Assembly (NCBI RefSeq): GCF_022549785.1
Contig: NZ_JAKZGO010000001.1
Location: 518,101-582,100 of the forward strand
Length of the DNA stretch: 64,000 bases
Direction: 5' to 3'
Source of the DNA: Belliella alkalica
Lineage (GTDB): Bacteria > Bacteroidota > Bacteroidia > Cytophagales > Cyclobacteriaceae
In this document: piece by piece, positions 39,088 through 47,267 of the stretch
How the letters are laid out: the number at the start of each line of letters is the position of its first letter
Numbering within the stretch: the stretch's first letter is position 1
Position numbers and translations under genes: made by a program
The notes under the pieces: generated by a model
The model's database searches: none
Told to the model about the DNA's origin: nothing
The model's input: only the letters and a program-made list of their open reading frames with translations

Positions 39088-39876
39088 TTAACTGAGGTTT
39101 TTTACGGAAACACAACCAAACCCTAGAGAATTTTGAGTACCAAACCCACCATAATATCCTAATTCTTGTAATAATGGTGAAGCTATAAGTTTAAAATCAT
39201 ACTGATAAGCTGTAAGTTTGATAGGATCCGTTTCAAAATCATTGAATACAACTCCACGCTTTTGAATTTCAGAAATTGGTTCAAAAACAATTTCAGGACA
39301 ATAATCTTCTAATTTTTGAAGCTTTTTGAGCTCAGGGAAAAAGCTCGAAAATTTTTTCAATAATTGATTTTTAAATAAACCCGCATATTTGATATCATTA
39401 GGGGAAACATAATCCATTTCACCTTTATCGGTTTTATTTACCAAAAATACTGGTGTGACTGCTTTATAAATCATTTCATCTTTAAAATCTACTTTGGGTA
39501 TTTCCTCTAAATCATGAATACTATATTCCACAATCTCATTAGAGCTTACAAAGTTGATTCTTTGTCCCTTTAGTAAATCTACAATGTAATCACATGTACT
39601 GGAATCAACTAAAATCCTCATATCTAAGCTAGCATTTTCACCTATATGCGTAAAAAGCTCACTTTCGATATCCTCGAGAAAAAAATCAAAATCCAAATTT
39701 GAAAAAGTAAAAGGATAGAAGCGCTTCGAACAAGCTTGATCCCCATAAATACTCTGCATAGAAGATTTATCAGCTTGTTCAAGTATATTTTCCAAGGCGG
39801 CAGACAACTGATACTGATAACTTCGAGAAATTTTGTTATTCGAACTACCTCTTTTTAGTTTAATTAAAAATTGCAT
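39088..39876 (-). CDS. cas6: Orphan Cas6-family protein, probable non-canonical active site
   Basis: A 262-residue protein. The C-terminal YYGGFGTQNSLGFGCV (241-256) is the glycine-rich loop of Cas6, which recognises or cleaves CRISPR repeat RNA. The N-terminus also follows the family: MQFLIKLKR, YQYQLSAALENIL, then KRFYPFTFSNL (51-61). Where active Cas6 proteins often carry histidine in an LH..GY segment before this, the sequence is SIYGDQACS with Tyr44. The only histidines are H77 and H121, so metal-free cleavage by the usual mechanism is doubtful. No other cas gene or repeat array is in the window. It might serve an array elsewhere, or bind RNA for the helicase protein. Confidence 0.72.
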   Translation of the reverse strand: MQFLIKLKRGSSNNKISRSYQYQLSAALENILEQADKSSMQSIYGDQACSKRFYPFTFSNLDFDFFLEDIESELFTHIGENASLDMRILVDSSTCDYIVDLLKGQRINFVSSNEIVEYSIHDLEEIPKVDFKDEMIYKAVTPVFLVNKTDKGEMDYVSPNDIKYAGLFKNQLLKKFSSFFPELKKLQKLEDYCPEIVFEPISEIQKRGVVFNDFETDPIKLTAYQYDFKLIASPLLQELGYYGGFGTQNSLGFGCVSVKNLS

Positions 39877-40108
39877 AATTCACTTTTTAAATGAGAATGC
39901 AACTTAGGTACAAATATGCTGATATAAAATACCAACTACAGGGTATTTTTTACATTAGAAAGAAGATTTTTAATATAATAATCCACTTTTGTAAGTATAG
40001 ATTAGATTATGGACATTCTGAATTATGACAGTAATAATTTTGAAGCTCACTACCACCATTTTATGACAATTACCATATTGACAATGCTCAAACCTGAATT
40101 TTGTTTAA

Positions 40109-40116
40109 TATCTTTG
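40109..40116 (+). promoter_or_regulatory. -7 promoter box before the TetR gene
   Basis: TATCTTTG matches TAnnTTTG and lies 29 nt before ATG 40146, close to the spacing seen for the M28 peptidase and the TPR gene at 60674. No well-spaced TTTG was found upstream. Confidence 0.45.
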
Positions 40117-40145
40117 AACTCAATTCAAAAGAAACTCTTTAAATC

Positions 40146-40847
40146 ATGGGTGCACAAGAAAGAACGCAAAAAGAAAAGTTAATACTTGAATCTGCAATAA
40201 GACTTTTTAAAGAAAAAGGGTATCATGCGACCAAAATGGATGATGTTGCCAAAGGTGCCAAAATATCCAAAGGGCTCACTTATTTTTACTATAAAAACAA
40301 AGAAGATCTATATATGGCTGTCACTAGAAAAGCTTTCGAAGGACTAAAGGATGTATTTCGAGATGTATTTCGTTCAAAAGGTAAAAACGGGATGCAAATG
40401 CTGATTGATTTGGTTCAAAAATATTTGGACTATAGTCTCGAAAACAGAATGTACTATGATGCCATTCTCAATTTCTTGGGTGTATTAAGTCTATACAATG
40501 ATGAACATACGAGAGAAAAAATCGATCCTAAAATCCTTGAAAGTGTTCACTTCCAAAAATTGCTAGATATCCATCATGATTGCGGAAAATTTGGAATTCA
40601 AATGGTTTCCCAAGGCATTAAGGACGGAAGTATAAGGCCCGAATTACAACCTGAAATTACATTTTACACCATTTGGAGCATGCTTATAGGATATGAAAGA
40701 CTAAGTGGACCTGTAAATTATGAAAACAAAGAAATAAAAATCCACATTGACAATTGGAAACCTGGGTTCATTAGGTTGATGCAAGATATGCTTAAGGGAA
40801 CTATCCAAGCAACAAAACCAAACATCGTTCAGGGTAGCTTATTTTAG
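40146..40847 (+). CDS. TetR/AcrR family transcriptional regulator
   Basis: A 233-residue repressor-type regulator. The TetR helix-turn-helix spans about 12-66 (LILESAIRLFKEKGYHATKMDDVAKGAKISKG, then LTYFYYKNKEDLY). The rest is the helical ligand-binding and dimer domain, which gives no ligand clue. It is followed after 28 bp by the GNAT gene and may control it. AT-rich palindromes at 41421 and 45432, before the S9 peptidase and the SDR gene, are possible operators for this or another regulator, but the link is speculative. Confidence 0.9.
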   Translation: MGAQERTQKEKLILESAIRLFKEKGYHATKMDDVAKGAKISKGLTYFYYKNKEDLYMAVTRKAFEGLKDVFRDVFRSKGKNGMQMLIDLVQKYLDYSLENRMYYDAILNFLGVLSLYNDEHTREKIDPKILESVHFQKLLDIHHDCGKFGIQMVSQGIKDGSIRPELQPEITFYTIWSMLIGYERLSGPVNYENKEIKIHIDNWKPGFIRLMQDMLKGTIQATKPNIVQGSLF

Positions 40848-40875
40848 AAACAATTAACAAACAGATTACAAACTA

Positions 40876-41322
40876 TTGGAAAATCATAATTTTAAGATAA
40901 TCCCTTACTCAAGTGACTTGAGAGGACAATTGATTGATGTTTGGGAAAAATCTGTACTGGCCACACATACATTTTTAAAACGATCAGATTTTGAATCAAT
41001 TAAGATATTGGTTCAGACGATGGACTTTGGTGAACTTGATGTTTTTTGTTTAACCGAAGAAGAAGAAATGCTAGGTTTTATTGGAATTTATGACTTCAAA
41101 ATTGAAATGCTATTTTTGTCACCCGATTACATTGGCAAAAACTTAGGAAGGATGCTGCTTGAATATGCATTGACTGAATTGAAAGCTAATAAAGTAGATG
41201 TCAACGAACAAAATATTCATGCAGTGGGATTTTATCAGAAATTTGGATTTGTCGAGTATGAAAGATCTGAACTGGATGATCAAGGGAATCCTTTTCCAAT
41301 TTTGAGAATGGAAAAGAAGTGA
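40876..41322 (+). CDS. GNAT family N-acetyltransferase
   Basis: A 148-residue acyl-CoA-dependent acetyltransferase. LSPDYIGKNLGRMLLEYAL (about 77-95) is the acetyl-CoA-binding motif A, and VDVNEQNIHAVGFYQKFGF is motif B. No ATG is available near the start of the fold, so TTG 40876 is taken as the start; the residues it adds (MENHNFKIIPYSS) fit the family N-terminus. The substrate is unknown. It is probably transcribed with the TetR gene. Confidence 0.85.
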   Translation: MENHNFKIIPYSSDLRGQLIDVWEKSVLATHTFLKRSDFESIKILVQTMDFGELDVFCLTEEEEMLGFIGIYDFKIEMLFLSPDYIGKNLGRMLLEYALTELKANKVDVNEQNIHAVGFYQKFGFVEYERSELDDQGNPFPILRMEKK

Positions 41323-41420
41323 TGATTGAAGCTGAATTCATTCAATTTCACATATCCTTGCTCAAGGAAAAAATAGGCTATTTTAAGTTTTACATAAGTG
41401 GTTCTATCCTAGTGGGATGA

Positions 41421-41446
41421 TTTAATATTTTTACGTAAATATTAAA
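41421..41446 (+). promoter_or_regulatory. Perfect palindrome just before the S9 peptidase gene
   Basis: TTTAATATTT (41421-41430) and AAATATTAAA (41437-41446) are perfect 10-bp inverted arms around TTACGT. The site ends 8 bp before ATG 41455. It includes TATTTTTA, one base off the -7 consensus, 22 nt before the start. It could be an operator overlapping the promoter. Chance is possible in such AT-rich DNA. Confidence 0.4.
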
Positions 41447-41454
41447 TACACTTT

Positions 41455-43935
41455 ATGAAGAAAATATACGCTTTTCTCGTGTTTTTCATTTCTATAGGAA
41501 TTGCAGAAGCACAAGAATCACCCACAAAAGGAAATTATGAACTCGCATCAAAATTTTCTCCAGAAAAAGTCAGAAAGATGGTATTCACAACTGATGTGGA
41601 TCCACATTGGTTAAAAAAATCCGATCGGTTTTGGTACACCTACGAAACTTCTAATGGCAAAAATTGGTATATCGTAGACCCAGCTGCTAAGACCAAAAGG
41701 GAATTTTTTGACAAAGATAAATTAGCAGCTGAGCTAACAAAAATTGTTAAAGACCCATTTGATGGACAACACCTGAACATTACGAGCTTAAAGTTTCTGG
41801 AAGACGAAAACACTATTCAATTCAAAATCAAAAGCACCCAAGATGTATTAAAGAAGGATTGGGATGAAATCAAAGAGAAAAACAAGAGTGCCAAGGATTC
41901 TCTTGAGAAAAAGACTTTTGTATTCAGATACAATTTGCAAAATCAGCAGTTGATTGAGGTCGAAGATCCTGAAGAAGATGCTAAGCGACTGGCTTGGGCA
42001 AATATTTCTCCAGATTCTTCCAAAGTTGTGTTTGCCAAACATGACAACCTTTTTTGGATGGACAAGGAAAATTTCCTGAAGGCAGTAAAAGATGAAAAAG
42101 ACAGCACCATCGTAGAGAATCAACTGACAGAAGATGGAGAAAAAGACTTTTCTTATGGAGGTGGTCGTGGAGAAGACAATGTAGATGAAGAAAAGAATAA
42201 AGACAAAAGAAAACGCGCAGGTGTAATTTGGTCTGAAAATAGCAAACAGTTTATTTTTACAAGATCAGATGTAAGAAAAGTGAAAGATCTATGGGTAATT
42301 CAGAACACAAAAGACCCAAGACCTACTTTGGAAACCTATAAGTATGCCATGCCAGGTGAGAAAGAACAGCCTATCACAGATCTGATGCATTACTCTTTTG
42401 ATTCCAAGGAAATGTCCAAGCTAGATGTGAACACCTTTAAGGATCAAACGATTGGGTTGTATACAGCATCCAGACTCAAGGTCAGTAGAGATGATGACTT
42501 TACGCCAATCACATGGTTGGGGGACGAAAACAGCTTTTATTTCTCTATAACTTCCCGAGATCTCAAGAAGATAGATATTGTCCGTTGGAATATTTCTGAA
42601 GGGTCAAAAACCGTCGTAATTGAAGAAAGAAGCAACACATATATTGACATCAACAAACCAGAGCTTATTAATAATGGAAATGAAATAATCCATTGGTCAG
42701 AAAGAGACGGTTGGGGACATTACTATCTTTATGATAAAAATGGAAACCTAAAGAGACAGCTTACATCAGGCCCTTTTCATTCTGACAGGATTGCTACTAT
42801 AGATGAAAAAGGTAGGTTTCTATACTTTATAGCCAACGGAAAAGAAACAGGTGAAGATCCTTATTACGAGCATCTTTACAAAGTCAGCTTAAACGGTGGA
42901 GCTATTACTTTATTGAATCCTGGTGATTTCAATCACAGCCCCTCAACCAATGACAAAGGGAATTACTTTGTGAATAACTATTCAAGAGTAAATACAATTC
43001 CTGCCTCATCGCTGCATGACAATACCGGAAAGAAAATCATGGATTTGGAAGAAGCAGATTTGTCCAATCTTTTTGCTGCAGGATATAAATTTCCTGAAAC
43101 ATTCAAATTCAAAGCTGATGATGGAATCACAGACTTGTATGGTGTGATGTACAAGCCTTTTGACTTCGATTCTACAAAGATCTATCCAATCATAGAGTAT
43201 GTATATCCAGGACCTCAAACCGAAGCAGTGAACAAATCTTTTAGCAGAGGTTTTGACAGAACAGACCGCTTGGCACAACTTGGCTTTGTGGTAGTGACCA
43301 TAGGCAACAGAGGCGGTCATCCTGGAAGGTCAAAATGGTATCATAACTATGGCTATGGAAATCTTAGGGATTACGGTTTGGCAGACAAAAAAGCAGCAGT
43401 AGAACAATTGGCAGATCGTCATCCATATATCGATAGGAATAGAGTTGGAATCCACGGACATTCTGGAGGTGGATTTATGTCCACTGCAGCCATGTTAGTC
43501 TATCCAGATTTCTTCAAAGTAGCGGTTTCTTCAGCAGGAAATCATGAAAATAATATTTACAACAGATGGTGGTCTGAGAAGCATCATGGTGTTCAGGAAT
43601 TGATTTCTCCAAAAGGTGATACATCATTCGTTTATAAAGTTGAAAAAAATCCAGATTTGGCAAAAAACCTAAAAGGCAAACTTCTATTGGTCACGGGAGA
43701 TGTTGACAACAACGTACATCCTGCAAACACTATCAGAATGGCCAATGCATTGATTAAAGCCAACAAGCGTTTTGATTTTATCATCTTACCAGGTCAGAGA
43801 CATGGATTTGGTGATATGACAGAGTACTTCTTCTGGAGAATGGGAGATTATTTTGTTCAACACTTATTGGGAGATAACACCCCTCCTCCTACTGATATGC
43901 TCGAGGTTCAGCGGGAAAAGGCCTTGACGAAGTAA
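41455..43935 (+). CDS. Secreted S9 family prolyl oligopeptidase (dipeptidyl peptidase IV-like)
   Basis: An 826-residue exported serine peptidase with a signal peptide (about 1-20, ending AEAQ). A beta-propeller region (about 45-560) precedes the alpha/beta hydrolase domain. The catalytic triad by motif is S670 (GHSGGG), D751 (DNNVH) and H783 (QRHGFGD). The DPP-IV-type N-terminal domain suggests release of dipeptides from peptides in the periplasm or outside. A charged low-complexity insert near 225-255 (GRGEDNVDEEKNKDKRKR) sits in the propeller. It is a single gene, followed by a dispersed element and a terminator. Confidence 0.92.
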   Translation: MKKIYAFLVFFISIGIAEAQESPTKGNYELASKFSPEKVRKMVFTTDVDPHWLKKSDRFWYTYETSNGKNWYIVDPAAKTKREFFDKDKLAAELTKIVKDPFDGQHLNITSLKFLEDENTIQFKIKSTQDVLKKDWDEIKEKNKSAKDSLEKKTFVFRYNLQNQQLIEVEDPEEDAKRLAWANISPDSSKVVFAKHDNLFWMDKENFLKAVKDEKDSTIVENQLTEDGEKDFSYGGGRGEDNVDEEKNKDKRKRAGVIWSENSKQFIFTRSDVRKVKDLWVIQNTKDPRPTLETYKYAMPGEKEQPITDLMHYSFDSKEMSKLDVNTFKDQTIGLYTASRLKVSRDDDFTPITWLGDENSFYFSITSRDLKKIDIVRWNISEGSKTVVIEERSNTYIDINKPELINNGNEIIHWSERDGWGHYYLYDKNGNLKRQLTSGPFHSDRIATIDEKGRFLYFIANGKETGEDPYYEHLYKVSLNGGAITLLNPGDFNHSPSTNDKGNYFVNNYSRVNTIPASSLHDNTGKKIMDLEEADLSNLFAAGYKFPETFKFKADDGITDLYGVMYKPFDFDSTKIYPIIEYVYPGPQTEAVNKSFSRGFDRTDRLAQLGFVVVTIGNRGGHPGRSKWYHNYGYGNLRDYGLADKKAAVEQLADRHPYIDRNRVGIHGHSGGGFMSTAAMLVYPDFFKVAVSSAGNHENNIYNRWWSEKHHGVQELISPKGDTSFVYKVEKNPDLAKNLKGKLLLVTGDVDNNVHPANTIRMANALIKANKRFDFIILPGQRHGFGDMTEYFFWRMGDYFVQHLLGDNTPPPTDMLEVQREKALTK

Positions 43936-43945
43936 AATATTATGA

Positions 43946-44092
43946 GCATCCGCAATTTTGCACCTTCATTATAAATAAGTACTCTAATTTGTGAACATTC
44001 ATTTACCGACAACTGCCCAAATTGTCTACAAACCATGAATCGTTCATTTAGAATCTATTACTTATCTATTACAAGAAAGCGGAAAGTCATAC
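43946..44092 (+). repeat. Dispersed 147-bp intergenic element, copy at 43.9 kb
   Basis: It begins GCATCCGCAATTTTGCAC and ends AAAGCGGAAAGTCATAC, exactly 147 bp. The first 18 bases match the 19.1-kb copy at all but three positions and the last 17 at all but two. The internal AACCATGAATCGTTCAT block also aligns with AACCACAAATCGATCAT there. It begins 10 bp after the S9 peptidase stop. Confidence 0.7.
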
Positions 44093-44121
44093 AGAAGCAC
44101 CACAATTAAATGATCTAAAAC

Positions 44122-44158
44122 AAAAAATCCCAGCCATTTTGGTTGGGATTTTTTTTAT
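44122..44158. terminator. Bidirectional intrinsic terminator
   Basis: AAAAAATCCCAGCC and GGTTGGGATTTTTT form a stem of about 14 bp with one G-U pair and a 4-nt loop, followed by further T. It can end the plus-strand S9 peptidase transcript and the convergent minus-strand gene at 44329. Confidence 0.85.
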
Positions 44159-44182
44159 TCATTTTGCAGATTAGAAGTGTAT

Positions 44183-44332
44183 AAATGCGATTCAAAATCC
44201 ATAATTTACCACTTCCACCAATCCACTCAATAACCTAATCAACTCAATAACTATTCTCTAGAGTTTAGGAGGGTTTGAGGATTAAAATGGGATTCAAAAT
44301 CCATAATTTACCACTTCCACCAATCCACTCAA
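44183..44332. repeat. 48-bp direct repeat, two copies with 102-bp period
   Basis: The segments 44183-44230 and 44285-44332 are identical except for one base (C44188 versus G44290). The second copy covers the stop codon of the minus-strand dehydrogenase (44329-44331). The first is therefore probably a duplicated 3' end of that gene. The 54 bp between them contain further short CTCAATAAC-like echoes. Confidence 0.9.
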
Positions 44333-45297
44333 CTAACCAAAATTATCTTTCCATTTCTACCAGCCTTTTCATATTCTACCAAAGCTTCCTGGAATTGATC
44401 AAGTGGATAGGTTGCTTGAACATCTACTTTTACTTTTTCAGAAAGTAGATAAGTAAATATGGTTTTGAATGCTTTTTCCCTAGCTGTTCTATCCAAACTT
44501 TCTATCCAAGTCGTTAACCAAAACCCTTCTACTTTAAGATTTTTGAATATTAACAAACCTGAGTTTAGTGGGATATTTTCGAGGCTCAATAGCCCAAAAA
44601 CCATCATGGTACCATTTGCCCTCAAACTAGCAAGTGCCCTTGCTCCAAGGACTCCCCCAACGGCATCAAATACGACATGAATTCCTCCATCTATTTTTTC
44701 AGCGATTACTTTTTGAAGTTTTTCTTTTTCAGTATTGATCACAAGCTTTGCTCCCAAACCTTCCAAAAGGCTTTTTTGCTTATCATTTCTGATGGTACAA
44801 GCCACATTGATACCTTTCTGACTCGCCATCTGAATTGCGAGTTTGCCAAATGCCGATGCTCCAGCAGTGATCAACAACCAATCTCCAGACCCCAAACCAC
44901 TTTTTTCAATCATTCCATAAGCTGTCAGCGGGTTGACAAAGGCTTGACAGGCTATCTCATCAGACATACCTTCGGGCACTGGTATCAGTAAATGGGCCGG
45001 TACAACTACATACTCTTTCCATGTTCCAATAGCTGTAAAAATCACTTTGGTACCTTTTTTAAAAGTACTTTTTTCATCTTCTTCTTCGACTACACCAGTT
45101 GCTTCAAATCCTGCTGAGCTTGGAAAATTAGGTGTAATTCCATACATTCCCCTAATGAACATAATATCAGAAGGATTGATATTTCTTGCTTTTACCTTGA
45201 TCAAGACTTCATTTGGTTTTGACTTTGGCATTGGTGCTTCTTCCAGCTTCAAAACATCAGCAGGTTGTCCTGTTTTGTGAAATACTACTTGTTTCAT
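44329..45297 (-). CDS. Quinone-oxidoreductase-like zinc-free medium-chain dehydrogenase
   Basis: A 322-residue MDR-family enzyme. Residues 1-120 form the GroES-like domain (KARNINPSDIMFIRG, SAGFEATGVV) and about 125-290 the NADPH-binding domain (LITAGASAFGKLAIQMA). The catalytic zinc ligands of alcohol dehydrogenases are absent, as in quinone oxidoreductase, crotonyl-CoA reductase or MECR-type enoyl reductases. The FPSSAGFEATG segment and the long C-terminal domain leave its substrate open. It is a single gene, convergent with the S9 peptidase. Confidence 0.85.
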   Translation of the reverse strand: MKQVVFHKTGQPADVLKLEEAPMPKSKPNEVLIKVKARNINPSDIMFIRGMYGITPNFPSSAGFEATGVVEEEDEKSTFKKGTKVIFTAIGTWKEYVVVPAHLLIPVPEGMSDEIACQAFVNPLTAYGMIEKSGLGSGDWLLITAGASAFGKLAIQMASQKGINVACTIRNDKQKSLLEGLGAKLVINTEKEKLQKVIAEKIDGGIHVVFDAVGGVLGARALASLRANGTMMVFGLLSLENIPLNSGLLIFKNLKVEGFWLTTWIESLDRTAREKAFKTIFTYLLSEKVKVDVQATYPLDQFQEALVEYEKAGRNGKIILVS

Positions 45298-45431
45298 ATC
45301 AAATAAGGTTTATTGAATTAAAGAGAAAATCATAGAAACCCAAAGTACAAATATTACTTGGTAGGCCTCACTTTTTTGATATAAAATTTAGTATTTAAGG
45401 TGCTTTTGATTAAATTGAAAATGTATATTTC

Positions 45432-45458
45432 AAATATTTAATTGTATATTAAATATTT
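45432..45458. promoter_or_regulatory. Perfect AT-rich palindrome upstream of the SDR operon
   Basis: AAATATTTAAT (45432-45442) and ATTAAATATTT (45448-45458) are perfect 11-bp inverted arms around TGTAT. The site lies 100 bp before the SDR start and between divergent genes. Its arms share the AATATT/TTTAA theme of the palindrome at 41421. It may be an operator; AT-richness weakens the case. Confidence 0.4.
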
Positions 45459-45557
45459 TTCCGTCATTTAATATAACCTTTGGAAACTTATTAAAGTAAA
45501 ATTATAAAAATGAAATACCACAAATTAATTAACTCTAAAATTTAAAAATTTCGAAAA

Positions 45558-46325
45558 ATGGATTTATCAAACGTTTTTTCATTGGACAATAAGGTGGCAT
45601 TGATTACAGGAGCCAGCAAAGGTATTGGATATAGTATAGCGGAAGTTTTTGCCGCTGCAGGTGCAAAGGTTGTCATATCTAGTAGAAAGCAAGACAGTTT
45701 GGATGAATTAGCAAATAAGTTGAAAGCCAAAGGATATGAAGTATGCGGAATTTCCTGTAATGTTGGAAACATTGAGGAACTAAGGAGTTTGGTTGACAAA
45801 ACAGTTGAAAAGTATGGTACAATAGATATTTTGGTGAACAATGCCGCTGCTAATCCTGTTTTCGGACCAATTCATGAAACAAGTACAGAAGCTTTTGATA
45901 AGATTATGAATGTAAATGTGAAAGCCCCTTTTGAATTGATGAAACTATGTTTTCCATTTTTAAGAAAATCCTCCTCCCCTTCAGTAATCAACATCAGTTC
46001 AATTGGAGGGATTTCTCCTGAAGCAGGTTTAGGAATATACTCTGCGAGCAAAGCAGCATTGATCTCGATGTCCAAAGGGTTTGCAAAAGAATGGGGAGAC
46101 CATAAAATCCGCGTCAATGTAATTTGTCCGGGCTTGATCAAAACCAAATTCTCGGAAGCACTTTGGAGCAATGAAAAAATCATGGAAGGTATGATGAAAA
46201 TGCTACCAATCAAAAGAATCGGTAACCCAGAGGAGATTGGTGTAATGGCTCTCTTCTTAGCAGGAAACAGTGCCTCTTACACTACAGGTGCAGTATTAAC
46301 AGCCGATGGCGGATTTACGATTTGA
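45558..46325 (+). CDS. Short-chain dehydrogenase/reductase
   Basis: A 255-residue classical SDR. The NAD(P) motif is TGASKGIG (17-24), NNAAA lies at 94-98, and the catalytic set is N120, S147 or S148, Y161 and K165 (YSASK). The C-terminus DGGFTI is typical. Similarity in pattern is to 3-oxoacyl-ACP/CoA reductases and mammalian DHRS4-like enzymes. It is followed after 5 bp by a 3-hydroxyacyl-CoA dehydrogenase, which suggests a role in acyl-CoA oxidation or a related hydroxyacid pathway. Confidence 0.9.
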   Translation: MDLSNVFSLDNKVALITGASKGIGYSIAEVFAAAGAKVVISSRKQDSLDELANKLKAKGYEVCGISCNVGNIEELRSLVDKTVEKYGTIDILVNNAAANPVFGPIHETSTEAFDKIMNVNVKAPFELMKLCFPFLRKSSSPSVINISSIGGISPEAGLGIYSASKAALISMSKGFAKEWGDHKIRVNVICPGLIKTKFSEALWSNEKIMEGMMKMLPIKRIGNPEEIGVMALFLAGNSASYTTGAVLTADGGFTI

Positions 46326-46330
46326 AGAAT

Positions 46331-47209
46331 ATGAAAATAGTAAAAGTATGTATTCTCGGAGCTGGCACTTTGGGGAGTAGAGTAGCACTTCAGGCTGCGC
46401 TGTCAGGCTATCAAGTGAGCGTTTATGATATCAAACAAGAGGCATTGGATTCATCTGTGAAGGTAATGCAAAAAATCTTGAGACAGCTCATAAAACTAAA
46501 TCAAATTCAGGATCAATCAGCACTTGAAATTGTTCATAAAATAACTTTCACTTTAGACCCTTTGGAAGCTGTATATGATGCAGATATCATCAATGAAAGT
46601 GTTCTGGAAGATATAGATACAAAAGAAAAAGTATGGAAACTCTTCGGGAGTTTAGCGCCTGAAAAAACATTATTTACCACAAATACCTCTTACCTTTTAC
46701 CTTCTTTATTTGCGGAAATTTCTGGACGTCCCGAAAAATTCTGTGCTTTTCATTTTCATGATGTTTTTTACAGCAAAATAGTTGATATTATGCCACATCC
46801 CGGCACTGATCCCAAAATGATTCCTATGTTAGAGGATTTCGGGAAATCATTGCACCAAGTCCCTGTTTTGGTCAAAAAAGAAAACCCAGGATACATTTTC
46901 AATTCCATGCTAATGGCATTTATTGGTGCAGCAGGGAGATTACTGACCAGTGAAGTAGCTAGCATAGAAGATATTGACAAATCATGGATGGTCAATTTCA
47001 ATATGCCAATGGGGCCTTTTGGGATATTGGATAATGTCGGTTTAGACACTGCATGGCATGTTACACGAAAGATGCCAGATCGATCCTCTCAGGCTTTTGC
47101 AGGCCTTTTGAAGCAATACATAGACAAAGGGAAATTGGGAGAAAAGTCTGGGGAAGGTTTTTATAAATACCCGAATCCTGCATTTCGTGAAATTAATTTT
47201 ATTAGATAA
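46331..47209 (+). CDS. 3-hydroxyacyl-CoA dehydrogenase family protein
   Basis: A 292-residue enzyme of the size of stand-alone 3-hydroxybutyryl-CoA dehydrogenases. GAGTLGSRVAL (10-20) is the NAD-binding loop. AFHFHDVFYSKIVDIMPHPGT covers the catalytic histidine region, usually HFFNP, and here diverged. NPGYIFNSMLMAF and MPMGPFGILDNVGLD mark the C-terminal helical domain. The unusual FHFHD segment means substrate and reaction may differ from the classical enzyme. A TTG at 46322 overlaps the SDR stop, so ATG 46331 is preferred. It is co-transcribed with the SDR gene. Confidence 0.85.
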   Translation: MKIVKVCILGAGTLGSRVALQAALSGYQVSVYDIKQEALDSSVKVMQKILRQLIKLNQIQDQSALEIVHKITFTLDPLEAVYDADIINESVLEDIDTKEKVWKLFGSLAPEKTLFTTNTSYLLPSLFAEISGRPEKFCAFHFHDVFYSKIVDIMPHPGTDPKMIPMLEDFGKSLHQVPVLVKKENPGYIFNSMLMAFIGAAGRLLTSEVASIEDIDKSWMVNFNMPMGPFGILDNVGLDTAWHVTRKMPDRSSQAFAGLLKQYIDKGKLGEKSGEGFYKYPNPAFREINFIR

Positions 47210-47267
47210 ATCCAATTATCAAAAATTATACGTAATTAGCTCCGATTATCACCCCAAAGCCACAAAA

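Noticed and set aside
32999-39876. Genomic island bounded by a tRNA and integrase
   Set aside because: No tRNA, integrase, transposase or flanking direct repeat was seen around the candidate defence genes.
38846-40145. CRISPR array next to the Cas6-like gene
   Set aside because: Neither the 242-bp gap on one side nor the 269-bp gap on the other contains regularly spaced repeats, and none was seen elsewhere in the window.
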